Position numbers and translations under genes: made by a program. A DNA stretch of 55,486 nucleotides, from NCBI RefSeq assembly GCF_023266035.1, contig NZ_JAHFRY010000010.1, positions 1 to 55,486 of the forward strand. The letters are read 5' to 3'. Below are positions 25,301 to 33,927 of the stretch, one piece after another. The notes under the pieces were generated by a model that saw nothing but the letters and a program-made list of their open reading frames with translations, was not told where the DNA came from and did no database searches. How positions within the stretch are numbered: position 1 is the first letter of the stretch; every line of letters begins with the position of its first letter. The stretch comes from Nevskia sp. (GTDB lineage Bacteria > Pseudomonadota > Gammaproteobacteria > Nevskiales > Nevskiaceae).

Positions 25301-26536
25301 ATGAGCGAAGCGTGGATCATCGATGCCTGCCGCACCCCGCGGGCGATCGGCAAGGCGGGCAAGGGCGCGTACACCGGCATTCATCCGCAGCGTTTGGGCG
25401 CAACGGTGCTCAAGGCACTGGCCGAGCGCAACCACCTCAACACCGCGGAGGTCGACGACATCATCTGGGCGACCAGTTCCCAGCGTGGCCAGCAGGGCGG
25501 TGATCTGGGGCGCATGTCGGCGCTGGATGCGGGCTACGACGTTCGTGCCAGCGCCGTGACACTGGACCGCTTCTGCGGCTCGGGCATCACCAGCGTCAAC
25601 CTCGCCGCGGCGACGGTCCTTTCCGGCATGGAAGACTGCGTCATCGCCGGCGGCACCGAGATGATGTCCAACTACGGCTTCGGCGGTAACGATCTGCCGG
25701 CGTTTCTGGACAACGGCAATCTCCATCTGCGTCAGCTGCACCCGCAGCCGCATCAGGGCGTCTGCGCCGATGCGATCGCCGCGATGGAAGGCATCAGCCG
25801 CGAGGACTGCGACCGGATCGGCCTGGTCAGCCAGGAACGTGCGGCGCGCGCCATTGCCGAAGGGCGGTTCGCGAAGAGCCTGATCCCGGTGTTTCGCGAT
25901 GACGGCTCGCTGGCGCTCGACCGCGATGAGTACCCGCGCGCCGGCACCACGCTGGAAAGCCTGGGTCAGCTCAAGGCGGCGTTCGGGCAGTTTGCCGATC
26001 GCCCGCTCGATGAAGCCGGCACGACGTATCGCCAGCTGATTCAGTCCGTCTACCCGGAGCTGGCCTTCGACGCTGTCCACCACGCGGGCAACTCGTCGGG
26101 TGTGGTCGATGGCGCGGCGGCCCTGTTGCTCGCATCGCCGCAGTACGCACGCTCGCAGGGATGGACGCCGCGCGCGCGCATCGTCGCCACCGCGAACATC
26201 GGCGACTCGCCGACCTTGATGCTCAACGCACCGGTCCCCGCCGCACGCAAGGTGTTGGCGAAGGCGGGCCTGAAGATCGAAGACATCGACCTGTTCGAGA
26301 TCAACGAAGCCTTTGCAGTAGTCACCGAGAAGTTCATCCGTGATCTGGATCTGGACCGCGACAAGGTCAACGTCAACGGCGGCTCGATTGCGCTGGGCCA
26401 CCCGATCGGCGCCACCGGCGCGATGCTGATCGGCACCGTGCTCGACGAACTGGAACGTCGCGGACTTCGCCGCGGCCTGGTGACGATGTGTGTGGCCGGC
26501 GGCATGGCGCCCGCCATCATCATCGAGCGTCTTTAA
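25301..26536 (+). CDS. Acetyl-CoA acetyltransferase (thiolase)
   Basis: Degradative or biosynthetic thiolase acting on 3-oxoacyl-CoA or acetoacetyl-CoA. 411 residues; the nucleophilic Cys92 (RFCGSGITS), the NEAF and GHPIGATG motifs and the second active-site Cys in VTMCVAGGM are all intact. It resembles the acetyl-CoA acetyltransferases of fatty-acid or steroid catabolism more than PaaJ/PcaF. It stands alone next to the integron relic. Its stop codon shares the TTAA tetranucleotide with that of the convergent DUF924 gene. Confidence 0.9.
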   Translation: MSEAWIIDACRTPRAIGKAGKGAYTGIHPQRLGATVLKALAERNHLNTAEVDDIIWATSSQRGQQGGDLGRMSALDAGYDVRASAVTLDRFCGSGITSVNLAAATVLSGMEDCVIAGGTEMMSNYGFGGNDLPAFLDNGNLHLRQLHPQPHQGVCADAIAAMEGISREDCDRIGLVSQERAARAIAEGRFAKSLIPVFRDDGSLALDRDEYPRAGTTLESLGQLKAAFGQFADRPLDEAGTTYRQLIQSVYPELAFDAVHHAGNSSGVVDGAAALLLASPQYARSQGWTPRARIVATANIGDSPTLMLNAPVPAARKVLAKAGLKIEDIDLFEINEAFAVVTEKFIRDLDLDRDKVNVNGGSIALGHPIGATGAMLIGTVLDELERRGLRRGLVTMCVAGGMAPAIIIERL

Positions 26537-27135
26537 TCAGCGGGTTTCGATAAGCCCAGATAAGCCCGCTCCTCAGCCGTGTTCTCACGGCCGAGGAGCG
26601 CATTTCGATGCGGAAAGCGGCCGAAGCGCTGGATCACTTGCTGATGCTCCAGCGCATAGCCGAGATAGTTTTCGAACTGGGCGCGAAGCGGCTCGGCAGC
26701 CTCGGCGACCAGCTGCCGGTTGAGGCTGACCGAGCGCGCCTGCTCGTCGATCGACTCCGCGTGTTCGAGCGGCAGATAGAAGAAGGCGCGCCGGATCGGC
26801 GACAGCTGCAGATCGGCGCCGGCAGAGATGCCATCCATGCAGAGCTGCTGTCCCAGCATCTGCCAGGCATAGGACTGCCCGTTGCCCCGAAACAGATGGC
26901 GGGAGAACTGGTCGACGACGATGATCGCCGCCAGCCGGCCTTCGGGAGTCGCCAGCCAGCCGTCCCGTTCGCCGTTGACCACCGCTTGATGCAGCGCGCC
27001 GAAACGATCACGAATCTGCCCGTCGACCGCTGGCTCAGCGTTCCACCATAGATCGGACTGGGTGCGGATGGTTTCCAGATCGTCATCGCCCGGCCCGAAC
27101 CAGAATTCGAGAACTGCCTGCACTTCCGTGGTCAT
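26533..27135 (-). CDS. DUF924 family protein
   Basis: 200 residues with the family signatures LEFWFGPG, RLAAIIVVDQFSRHLFRG, FFYLPLEHAES and YALEHQQVIQRFGRFPHRN. The fold is an all-helical TPR-like bundle; biochemical function is unknown, though the conserved His/Arg/Phe segments suggest ligand binding. It overlaps the thiolase stop by 4 bp tail-to-tail. Confidence 0.9.
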   Translation of the reverse strand: MTTEVQAVLEFWFGPGDDDLETIRTQSDLWWNAEPAVDGQIRDRFGALHQAVVNGERDGWLATPEGRLAAIIVVDQFSRHLFRGNGQSYAWQMLGQQLCMDGISAGADLQLSPIRRAFFYLPLEHAESIDEQARSVSLNRQLVAEAAEPLRAQFENYLGYALEHQQVIQRFGRFPHRNALLGRENTAEERAYLGLSKPAD

Positions 27136-27176
27136 GTATCTGCTGCCTGCCGAGCGCCTATGTACGACTCTTGGGT

Positions 27177-28016
27177 CTAGCGCTGGCGGAACAAGACACT
27201 GTCAACGGCATGGTCTTCACCAAGCGTCAGCAGCACGTCGGCTCGCTCCGGCAGCACTCGCAGGGCGTGGGTGGTCAGCCGCTCGTAATGCTGGATGAAG
27301 CGTTCGAGCTGGGTTCGGGACTGCAAGCCGGTGGCCTTGCTGTCTGCCGCGCTGGCGGTGTCCTGCTCCTGCTGCCATCGCCAGCGGCGTACGCAGTCGA
27401 TATCGGGAACGCGCAGGAACACCAGGGCATCGAGCCGCGAGAACCAGTCGGCGTAGGCCGTGCGGAGTTGCTCGTTGACGATGTGGCGCCAACGGCCATC
27501 GGCGTCTTCATTGGCTTCGAGCGCGTTGACGGGTTCAGCCAGTTCCGCTGATGACTGTGGCGGCGTGCCGACGCACCAGCCTTCGAACAGCACGATGTCG
27601 ACCGGGCCGGTGATGCTGGACCAAAGGCTTGCCGGTATTCGATCGTCGTCGGCTTTCGAGAACTGCGGCAGCGCCAGCGACTCTCCCTTGCGAAGCTCGC
27701 GCAGCTTGTCGAGCGTGTCGATGCCCAGCCGCACATCGTGAGTACCGGGCACGCCGCGCGTCGCGAACAGCGGATGGACTTCAAGGGCGAGACGTTCGCG
27801 GTCCGCGCGCGGCAGATAGAAATCATCGAGCGACAGCACCACGGCGCGCAGCCCGTGCGCTGAGAGCAGCTCATCCTTCAGGAACGCGGCAGCCGTGCTC
27901 TTGCCGGAACCTTGTCCGCCGTTGATGCCGACAATCGAGCCGCATTGGCCACGCTCGCGCAGCGCCATCCACGCGGCCAGTTGGCGATAGAAAGTCTGTG
28001 TCTGCTCGTCCAGCAT
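27177..28016 (-). CDS. P-loop kinase of the D-glycerate 3-kinase/Tda10 family
   Basis: Walker A GINGGQGSGKST (about residues 30-41), followed by VVLSLDDFYLPRADRERLA and DIVLFEGWCVG, match the plant-type glycerate kinase family (GLYK, Tda10, bacterial homologues); 279 residues. The likely reaction is ATP-dependent phosphorylation of D-glycerate, but many bacterial members are uncharacterised. The gene follows the SDR gene by 42 nt on the same strand, and its Shine-Dalgarno GGAG lies inside a 14-bp hairpin (see 28020-28052). Confidence 0.82.
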   Translation of the reverse strand: MLDEQTQTFYRQLAAWMALRERGQCGSIVGINGGQGSGKSTAAAFLKDELLSAHGLRAVVLSLDDFYLPRADRERLALEVHPLFATRGVPGTHDVRLGIDTLDKLRELRKGESLALPQFSKADDDRIPASLWSSITGPVDIVLFEGWCVGTPPQSSAELAEPVNALEANEDADGRWRHIVNEQLRTAYADWFSRLDALVFLRVPDIDCVRRWRWQQEQDTASAADSKATGLQSRTQLERFIQHYERLTTHALRVLPERADVLLTLGEDHAVDSVLFRQR

Positions 28017-28019
28017 GAA

Positions 28020-28052
28020 GGGCTCCGTGCCTGGGGTTCAGGCACGGAGCCC
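28020..28052 (-). promoter_or_regulatory. 14-bp hairpin sequestering the kinase ribosome-binding site
   Basis: GGGCTCCGTGCCTG and CAGGCACGGAGCCC pair perfectly around a 5-nt loop. On the minus-strand mRNA the 3' arm contains GGAG, positioned 6 nt before the kinase ATG. The stem begins 7 nt after the SDR stop. It may act as terminator, translation brake or both. Confidence 0.55.
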
Positions 28053-28058
28053 GGCCGT

Positions 28059-28832
28059 TCAGTAGAGCTGAATCGAATGCCCGGCGTCGACCGTGACGAT
28101 CGAACCATTCATGTGCCGGGAGGCATCGCTGGCCAACAATAACAACGGCCCGTCCAGTTCCTCGACCTGACCAAGGCGCTGCAGGGGATGGCGTTCGACA
28201 TAGCTCTTGCCGATGTCGGAATCGAACAGAGGCCCGGCCATCTCGGTTTCGAAGTAGCCGGGCGCGATCGCGTTGACGCGGATGTTGTGGCCGAACATGT
28301 CGCGCGCCATCGACTTGGTCAGCTGGTTGGCAGCAGCCTTCAGCGTGCAGTAGGTCGGCACGCCGGCCATCACCTGGGTGCCGATGATCGAGGTGATGTT
28401 GACGATCACGCCGGGCTCGCCGGCGGCGATCAGGCGGGTGGAAAAGCTGCGGCAGGTGCGCATCATTCCCGACAGATTGACGTTGATGAGATTTTCCCAG
28501 TTCTCGTCCTTCAGATCCGGGAACAAGCCGAAATCCACTTGCGCCGCGCAGTTGACCAGCAGATTGACTCTGCCGAAGGCCTGCTCTGCAGCGTCGAAGA
28601 TCGCTTCCACCGATGCACTGCTGCCGACATCACCGGCCACCGCCACCGCGTCCGCGCCGCTCTCGCGCAGATCGGCAACGACCTTTTCCAGACGCTCCTG
28701 ATTGCGGGCGACACAGACCACCTTGGCACCCGCCGCCGCCAGCGTTCCGGCGAAGCGCTTGCCCATGCCGGTGCCGGCGCCGGTGACCAGGGCGACCTTG
28801 CCCTTCAGCGAAAACAGACTTTCGACATTCAT
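28059..28832 (-). CDS. Short-chain dehydrogenase/reductase
   Basis: Classical SDR with TGAGTGMG (residues 17-24), VNCAAQ in place of NNAG, the catalytic Ser in VNITSIIG, and the Y-x-x-x-K of TYCTLKAA; it ends in VDAGHSIQLY. The ATG at 28832 is chosen because GGAG lies 8 nt upstream; the ATG at 28853 has none. 257 residues. It is last in a three-gene unit with the DUF1214 and sulfotransferase-like genes; the substrate is probably a hydroxyl or keto group of the compound this cluster handles. Confidence 0.9.
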   Translation of the reverse strand: MNVESLFSLKGKVALVTGAGTGMGKRFAGTLAAAGAKVVCVARNQERLEKVVADLRESGADAVAVAGDVGSSASVEAIFDAAEQAFGRVNLLVNCAAQVDFGLFPDLKDENWENLINVNLSGMMRTCRSFSTRLIAAGEPGVIVNITSIIGTQVMAGVPTYCTLKAAANQLTKSMARDMFGHNIRVNAIAPGYFETEMAGPLFDSDIGKSYVERHPLQRLGQVEELDGPLLLLASDASRHMNGSIVTVDAGHSIQLY

Positions 28833-28856
28833 CGACGCAGCTCCAGAAGTCATGGA

Positions 28857-30044
28857 TCAATCCCGGCCGAGACGCGGCATCGACCAGGCCCGCTCGCGCA
28901 GGATCTTCTGGCGTTCTTCGGCCGACAGGCGCGGTGTCGATGCCGGCAGCAGGGCATCGAGTTGCGAGCGCTTGACCTTGCGGATGGTCGGCAGCGGCAG
29001 GGTGTCGGCCTCGTAGTAGCGGATGGTGATCAGGCCCGACGAATGGCCGCCGGCATCGAGCCAGTTGGCAATGCCCGGATCATCGTGCGAGATCACCGCC
29101 CGGAAGATGCCACCGTCCTCGACTCTCGCCTGATGGCCGTTGAGCGAGGTCTGGCGCAGATGGTAGTCACGCGCTTCCCAGAAATGGCTGCCGATCTGGA
29201 CGTTCCAGTACTGGGTCTTCGGCAGCTGGCATTCGAGGATCAGCGCTTCGTCCAGCGCGCACTGGTACGGGCCCTTGCCGTACTGGATGGCACGCCAGCC
29301 GTAGTCGATGCCATCGAAGGCCAGGGTGTTCGGCGGCGCCGTGTAATAGGTTTCCACAGACCCGCGGAAGATCGCGGTGGCCTGGCTCAGGAAGTCGCAG
29401 AACAGCGCGGCGTTGCGGCGAATGTCAGCCTGGGTCAGCGGCGGCGGCGGGTACGTAGCGCCCTCGTTGACGATGGTCAGGCGTGCAGCCTGTTCGGTGG
29501 TCCAGTCGTAGAAGTACTGGCGGAAGATCAGCTCGCCCGGGCCTTCGGGCAGTTCCAGCCAGTTCTTCGCTTCGGCCGGGCGCTTGGCGCTGAGCACGAT
29601 GTCGACGTGATTGTTCGGCCCCACCTCGGCCTTCGGCAGTCGCGCGTGCAAGGTCCATTCGCCGAGCCGCGCGAACTGGTTGCGGCGAGATTCGATGTCG
29701 AACATCTTCGCGGTGCCGCGATCGCCGCTGATGCGGTAGACGTTGTCGCCGTGCACGGGCGCCCACTGGTAGTGGCAGTCCGCGGACGGCAGGCCCCATT
29801 GCAGGTGCGTGCTGAGCAGTTGCAGGAAGCGCGGATAGTTCGGGTTGGACTCCTCCATCGTGATCGGCAGCGCACCGGCGATCAGGCGGGTCAGATAGCG
29901 CAAGCCTTCAGCGCGGGTCAGGTCGTCGGTCACTCGGGGATCGTTCCAGACCAGGGCTTCCAGCTCGCCCATGGCCTTGACCACCGCGCGCCAGATATCC
30001 GGCTGGGTGAATTTCAGATGCTCGAAGGAAGTGTGTGCAGTCAT
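28857..30044 (-). CDS. DUF1214 domain-containing protein
   Basis: 395 residues. The C-terminal part (CALDEALILECQLPKTQYWN, VQIGSHFWEARDYHLRQTSL, DPGIANWLDAGGHSSGLITIR) is typical of DUF1214 proteins, which occur beside sulfotransferase-like and SDR genes in catabolic clusters. No catalytic motif or signal peptide is visible. Its ATG overlaps the stop of the upstream sulfotransferase-like gene (ATGA), so translation is coupled. Function unknown. Confidence 0.8.
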   Translation of the reverse strand: MTAHTSFEHLKFTQPDIWRAVVKAMGELEALVWNDPRVTDDLTRAEGLRYLTRLIAGALPITMEESNPNYPRFLQLLSTHLQWGLPSADCHYQWAPVHGDNVYRISGDRGTAKMFDIESRRNQFARLGEWTLHARLPKAEVGPNNHVDIVLSAKRPAEAKNWLELPEGPGELIFRQYFYDWTTEQAARLTIVNEGATYPPPPLTQADIRRNAALFCDFLSQATAIFRGSVETYYTAPPNTLAFDGIDYGWRAIQYGKGPYQCALDEALILECQLPKTQYWNVQIGSHFWEARDYHLRQTSLNGHQARVEDGGIFRAVISHDDPGIANWLDAGGHSSGLITIRYYEADTLPLPTIRKVKRSQLDALLPASTPRLSAEERQKILRERAWSMPRLGRD

Positions 30045-31246
30045 GCGGAGATGCTCCGATCTGTCGTGATGTAGCTGCGGAAGCGCTCGCCGTAGGCGGC
30101 GAAGCGTCGGTCGATGGTGTCGCTGGCGTAGCCGTAGTCAGCGGCGGAATAGCTGTAATGGCCGAGGTAATGCGGCGGGCGCTGTTCTTCCCAGGCACCG
30201 ATCAGGTTGGCGGTTTCCGGCGTGAACGCGCGGCCCGCGCGTTCGTAGATGCGGCGCACCACGTCGAGCGCGTTGTCGACCACTTCCTCGTAGCGGACAT
30301 CGAGGATGCGATCCGGTGGCAGCTGGTCGCGCAGTTCCAGATAGCGGTCCATCGAGCGGCCGAAGTAATCGAGCATCTCGTCGCCCAGCACCTTGCGATC
30401 GACGTGATCGCTGTGGATGCGGCGCATCTCTTCGACCAGGCCGGCGATCGAGGGCAGCAGCTTGTTGACGTCGCGATGGCAGTGCACCAGCACGGCGTCC
30501 GGGAAGGTCTCCAGCAGGATGTCGATCAAGCCGGTATGGCACGGCGATTTCAGTACCCAGCCACGGCCTCGCGCACCACCTTCCTGCCATTGCAGGTACT
30601 GCATCTGGCTGAACAGATACTGGTACACCGGCCGCCGGTCATTGTTCATGACGTGGTCGTAGAACGAGGGCGAGCGCGCGAACAGCCAGGTGACCACGCA
30701 ATCGAAGGAGCCCTGCATCAGCAGCACTTCCTCGTCCGGTTGCAGCGCTTCGGTCGGGTGCCGCGCGACGAAGGCCGGAAACTGCTCGGTGAGCATCGCC
30801 ACCACGGCCTGCGCGGCTTCGATGCGGCCCTTCGGATTGCCCGGCTCCTCGTCCGGGAACGGCGCCGGATTCATCATCTTCCAGTACATCATCCCCTGCG
30901 CCTGCGGGTCGGCAGACAGGATGCGCTGCAGCTTGGTGGTGCCGGTGCGCGGCAGGCCAAGCACGACGATCGGCTTGACGATCTTCTCGTCCAGGATCTC
31001 CGGGTGCGCCTTCACGTCGCGCACATAGCGCAGGCGATTGACCAGCATGTTGATCACGCCGCCGTAGGCGAGCTGCTCGCCCATCGCACTGAACCGCGCT
31101 TCTTCGCGGAAGCCGGCGATCAGCACCTCGAGCGCCTTCATGAAAGATGGATCGCCAAAATCCTCCAGCCCCGCCATTGCACGTGCGGCGGCCAGCAGTT
31201 CAGGCACGGTCTTGGGCAGCACGGCTGCCCCGATTGTTTCGGTCAT
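30041..31246 (-). CDS. Sulfotransferase-family protein
   Basis: 401 residues. The PAPS-binding P-loop-like motif VLGLPRTGTTKLQRIL (about residues 95-110) and the downstream Arg/Ser segment (VHCHRDVNKLLPSIAGLVEE) place it in the Sulfotransfer_3 family. In such catabolic clusters these proteins are rarely characterised, and true sulfation activity is not assured. The start has GGAGGAG upstream. First gene of the unit; the promoter region is shared with a divergent AraC regulator and carries phased direct repeats and a MITE-like insertion. Confidence 0.85.
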   Translation of the reverse strand: MTETIGAAVLPKTVPELLAAARAMAGLEDFGDPSFMKALEVLIAGFREEARFSAMGEQLAYGGVINMLVNRLRYVRDVKAHPEILDEKIVKPIVVLGLPRTGTTKLQRILSADPQAQGMMYWKMMNPAPFPDEEPGNPKGRIEAAQAVVAMLTEQFPAFVARHPTEALQPDEEVLLMQGSFDCVVTWLFARSPSFYDHVMNNDRRPVYQYLFSQMQYLQWQEGGARGRGWVLKSPCHTGLIDILLETFPDAVLVHCHRDVNKLLPSIAGLVEEMRRIHSDHVDRKVLGDEMLDYFGRSMDRYLELRDQLPPDRILDVRYEEVVDNALDVVRRIYERAGRAFTPETANLIGAWEEQRPPHYLGHYSYSAADYGYASDTIDRRFAAYGERFRSYITTDRSISA

Positions 31247-31290
31247 CGCTCCTCCAGCACATTCAATTTCTGGGCATCGCCTCTTCGGGC

Positions 31291-31320
31291 GGTCGCCGAT
31301 AGTTGTAGCGGGTCGCCGAT
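31291..31320. promoter_or_regulatory. Phased direct repeats upstream of the sulfotransferase operon
   Basis: GGTCGCCGAT at 31291-31300 and 31311-31320, exactly 20 bp apart, 45-75 nt upstream of the sulfotransferase-like start. This fits a binding site for the divergently encoded AraC protein. Confidence 0.5.
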
Positions 31321-31381
31321 TGCGGCACTGTCAGATTCGTACGCTGCGGCCTGAACAGAATCGTCCAACGATCGGGGCCTA

Positions 31382-31649
31382 GGGCCTGTCACCAATTACT
31401 TTGCTCGCTGCGGCGGAGGTCGTTTTTCCGCAGTGCAACTTGATAGGAGCGGCCAATGGTTATTCCATTGGCGCGACGAGCAAGGCGGCAATGCGGAAAA
31501 ACGGCCCCGCCCCTTCGGGTTGCGGCCAAAAAACCGCCGGGACTTCGTTGCGAACCTTGACCATAGGTAGGCTATGGCCTGCGGTTCGCGCCTCGCCCGG
31601 CGGCTTTTTGACCTGCAACGCAGCGACCAAAGCAATTGATGACAGGCCC
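31382..31649. mobile_element. MITE-like structured element, 268 bp
   Basis: Terminal inverted repeats begin GGGCCTGTCA and match over about 31 positions with 3 mismatches; the element is flanked by TA on both sides (31380-31381, 31650-31651), suggesting TA target duplication. Inside are two long imperfect hairpins. The first is 31418-31506 (GTTTTTCCGCA/TGCGGAAAAAC with a perfect apical CCAATGG-N5-CCATTGG). The second is 31524-31613 (AACCGCCGGG/CCCGGCGGCT with inner GCGAACC/GGTTCGC and apical CCATAG-N5-CTATGG). No open reading frame is supported. It sits between divergent genes, in the leader region of the AraC gene. Confidence 0.7.
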
Positions 31650-31681
31650 TAAAGCGGTGCTGGTGCAGGAGGAGAAGACAG

Positions 31682-32599
31682 ATGGCCCACGACATCGGAA
31701 TACGCGGCGTCGACGCCTACAGCCAGGCGTGCCGGACGACACCACTGATGGAACGCAAGAGCGCCGAGCGCACCGGCATCAGCCTGTATGGCTGGGGCGT
31801 GAAGCCGGACAAGGAACTGTACGTCTCGGAATCGCAGGAGCTGACGCTGGCCGTGCACCTCAGCGGCGCGCGCCGCGTGCGGGTGTTCACCGACGGCGGC
31901 TTGAGCCGGCGCTTCTCAAGGCCGGGCGACATCACGCTGATTCCGCGCGGCCAGTCGATCAGCTATCTCACCGACGGCGAAGTGGAGTTCGCCACGGCCC
32001 ATTTTCCGCTCGATGCCGCGAGGATCTTCCGCGATGTCGCCGGCGACCGGCTGCTGAATCTGCCGCACTGCCTGTTCGCGATCCGTGACGATTACGTGGT
32101 GTCCAGCGTCCGCACCCTGATGCGCGCGCCGGCGCTGTCGTCGCGCAGCACGCGGCACTACGTCACCCATCTGCTCAACTCGCTGGCCTGGCATCTGGTG
32201 CGTGTGGTTGCCGATGGCAATGCCGAACCGGTCCGGCTCGCGCAATGGCAGACAACGGTAGACGGCGCGCCGCGCGAACCGGATTTCGACGCGGCGATCG
32301 CGCAGATCGACGCGCGGCTCGGCGACCGCATCGGCCTGCAGGAACTGGCCGATCACGCCGGCATGGGCCGCACCCGCTTCTGCGAGAAATTCACCCAACG
32401 CTACGGCTGCTCGCCGCATCGCTTCATCCTGCGGCGGCGCATCGAGAAAGCCAAAGCCCTGTTGCGCGAAGGCCGCAGCAATGTCACGGCGATCGCCTAC
32501 GAGCTTGGCTTCAGCAGCCCCTCGCATTTCTCGGTGGCGTTCAAGGCAGCGACCCACCTGTCGCCGCTTGAATTCGCCGCGCGGGCCAACGCCGAGTAG
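31682..32599 (+). CDS. AraC-family transcriptional regulator (sulfotransferase operon)
   Basis: 305 residues. The N-terminal sensor region has a cupin-like stretch (RPGDITLIPRGQSISYLTDG) and the C-terminus the double helix-turn-helix (LQELADHAGMGRTRFCEKFTQ and VTAIAYELGFSSPSHFSVAFK). The ATG at 31682 follows AGGAGGAG. It is divergent from the sulfotransferase-DUF1214-SDR unit, whose promoter has phased repeats, and ends 16 nt from the convergent OYE gene. Confidence 0.9.
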   Translation: MAHDIGIRGVDAYSQACRTTPLMERKSAERTGISLYGWGVKPDKELYVSESQELTLAVHLSGARRVRVFTDGGLSRRFSRPGDITLIPRGQSISYLTDGEVEFATAHFPLDAARIFRDVAGDRLLNLPHCLFAIRDDYVVSSVRTLMRAPALSSRSTRHYVTHLLNSLAWHLVRVVADGNAEPVRLAQWQTTVDGAPREPDFDAAIAQIDARLGDRIGLQELADHAGMGRTRFCEKFTQRYGCSPHRFILRRRIEKAKALLREGRSNVTAIAYELGFSSPSHFSVAFKAATHLSPLEFAARANAE

Positions 32600-32615
32600 C
32601 CGCTGCCCCAAGCCT

Positions 32616-33920
32616 TCAGGCCGGCCGCTGCCAACGCTCCAGCGCCTCGGTTTCGTTCTGCTCGTAGCCCATCAGCGCATCGAACACCGATAGCTTCAGA
32701 TCCGGTTCCTGGCCATCGCCGAGACGGATCAGCTGCAGGCAGAACCAGCCGAGCAGGCCGAAGGATTCAACGGTCTTGAAGGCGCGGTCGTCCATGTCGG
32801 GGCCGAGCGCATCGCGCGGCATGCCGAGCCCGTGCTCGATGGTCGGCAGTTCGCTCCCCTGTCCACCCAGCAGCAGCGGTCCACAGTCTTCCGGTGCGTA
32901 GCAGGTCGGCCGGCCGATGCCGATGACATCGCAGGCGCCGGAGGCCAGCGCGTCGTCGATCGTCTTCAGGCTGCGCATGCCGCCGGTGATCATCAGCGGC
33001 ATCAACACCTGCGGCCTCACGCGCTGCGCGAAGTCGAGGAAATAGGCCTCGCGCGCCGCGGTGCTGGCCGCGACCTTGCGCCCGGTCTTCGGCGCGTCTT
33101 CGCCGAGGCCGACCATCGACATCTGCTCGTAGCTGCCGCCGGAGATTTCCAGCAGATCGAGGCCGGCGTCGGACAGCCAGCGCACCACCTGCATCGACTC
33201 ATCCTGGCTGAAACCGCCGCGCTGGAAATCGGCCGAATTGAGCTTCACCGAGATCGGGAAATCGGCGCCGACGGCGCGCCGCGTCGCCGCCACGATCTCC
33301 AGCAGCAGCCGCGCCCGGTTGGCGAGGCTGCCGCCGTAATCGTCGGTGCGGGCATTGGCCAGCGGGCTCAGAAAATTGGATAGCAGATAGCCGTGCGCGG
33401 CATGGATCTGCACGCCGGTGAAGCCGCTGTCGCGCGCCACGCTGGCCACGTGCACGAAACGGCGCTGGACATCGCGGATGTCGTCCAGGCTCATCGCCTG
33501 TGCCGCGCCACAACCAGCCTCTGCGACCGGCAGCGAGATCGCCGAGGGCGACAGCGGCCGCGGATGGATCGCCGCCGAGGTCTGCCGGCCCGGATGGTTG
33601 ATCTGCATCCAGAAATGCGCGCCCTCGCGGGTGCCGATCGCCGCCAGCTTGCGCAGCGCTTCCAGGCCGCCGTTGTCATCGATGGCGATGTTGCCCGGCC
33701 GTTCCAGCTGACGACGATCGACCTGCACGTTGCCGGTGAGCATCAGGCCGAAGCCGTTGCGCGCCCAGCGCTCGTAGAGCCGGAAATGCCGGTCGCTGAC
33801 CCGGTTCAGCGGGTCGGCCAGACCTTCGGTCATCGCCGCTTTCGCGAGGCGGTTCTTGAGTACGGCGCCGCAGGGCAGGCGAAGCTCGGTAGCAACGAGG
33901 TTACGCGGGGCTGAGTTCAT
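32616..33920 (-). CDS. NADH:flavin oxidoreductase, Old Yellow Enzyme family (copy 1)
   Basis: FMN-dependent ene-reductase-type TIM barrel. 434 residues; the H-x-x-H-x-Y active-site motif QIHAAHGYLLSNFLSP (His173, His176, Tyr178), RTDDYGGSLANR and the phosphate-binding MITGGMRS/DVIGIGRP are visible. No C-terminal FeS/FAD domain of the 2,4-dienoyl-CoA reductase type, so a single-domain ene-reductase. It lies 7 nt after the SnoaL-like gene. A paralogue lies at 51978-53246. Confidence 0.9.
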   Translation of the reverse strand: MNSAPRNLVATELRLPCGAVLKNRLAKAAMTEGLADPLNRVSDRHFRLYERWARNGFGLMLTGNVQVDRRQLERPGNIAIDDNGGLEALRKLAAIGTREGAHFWMQINHPGRQTSAAIHPRPLSPSAISLPVAEAGCGAAQAMSLDDIRDVQRRFVHVASVARDSGFTGVQIHAAHGYLLSNFLSPLANARTDDYGGSLANRARLLLEIVAATRRAVGADFPISVKLNSADFQRGGFSQDESMQVVRWLSDAGLDLLEISGGSYEQMSMVGLGEDAPKTGRKVAASTAAREAYFLDFAQRVRPQVLMPLMITGGMRSLKTIDDALASGACDVIGIGRPTCYAPEDCGPLLLGGQGSELPTIEHGLGMPRDALGPDMDDRAFKTVESFGLLGWFCLQLIRLGDGQEPDLKLSVFDALMGYEQNETEALERWQRPA

Positions 33921-33927
33921 GCCGCGC

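Noticed and set aside
28188-31354. Long plus-strand frames (628 and 439 codons) opposite the SDR, DUF1214 and sulfotransferase-like genes
   Set aside because: Antisense shadows of three convincing, translationally spaced genes.
31396-31652. Short frames within the 268-bp structured element
   Set aside because: Composition follows the hairpins, there is no ribosome-binding site, and no similarity to transposases.
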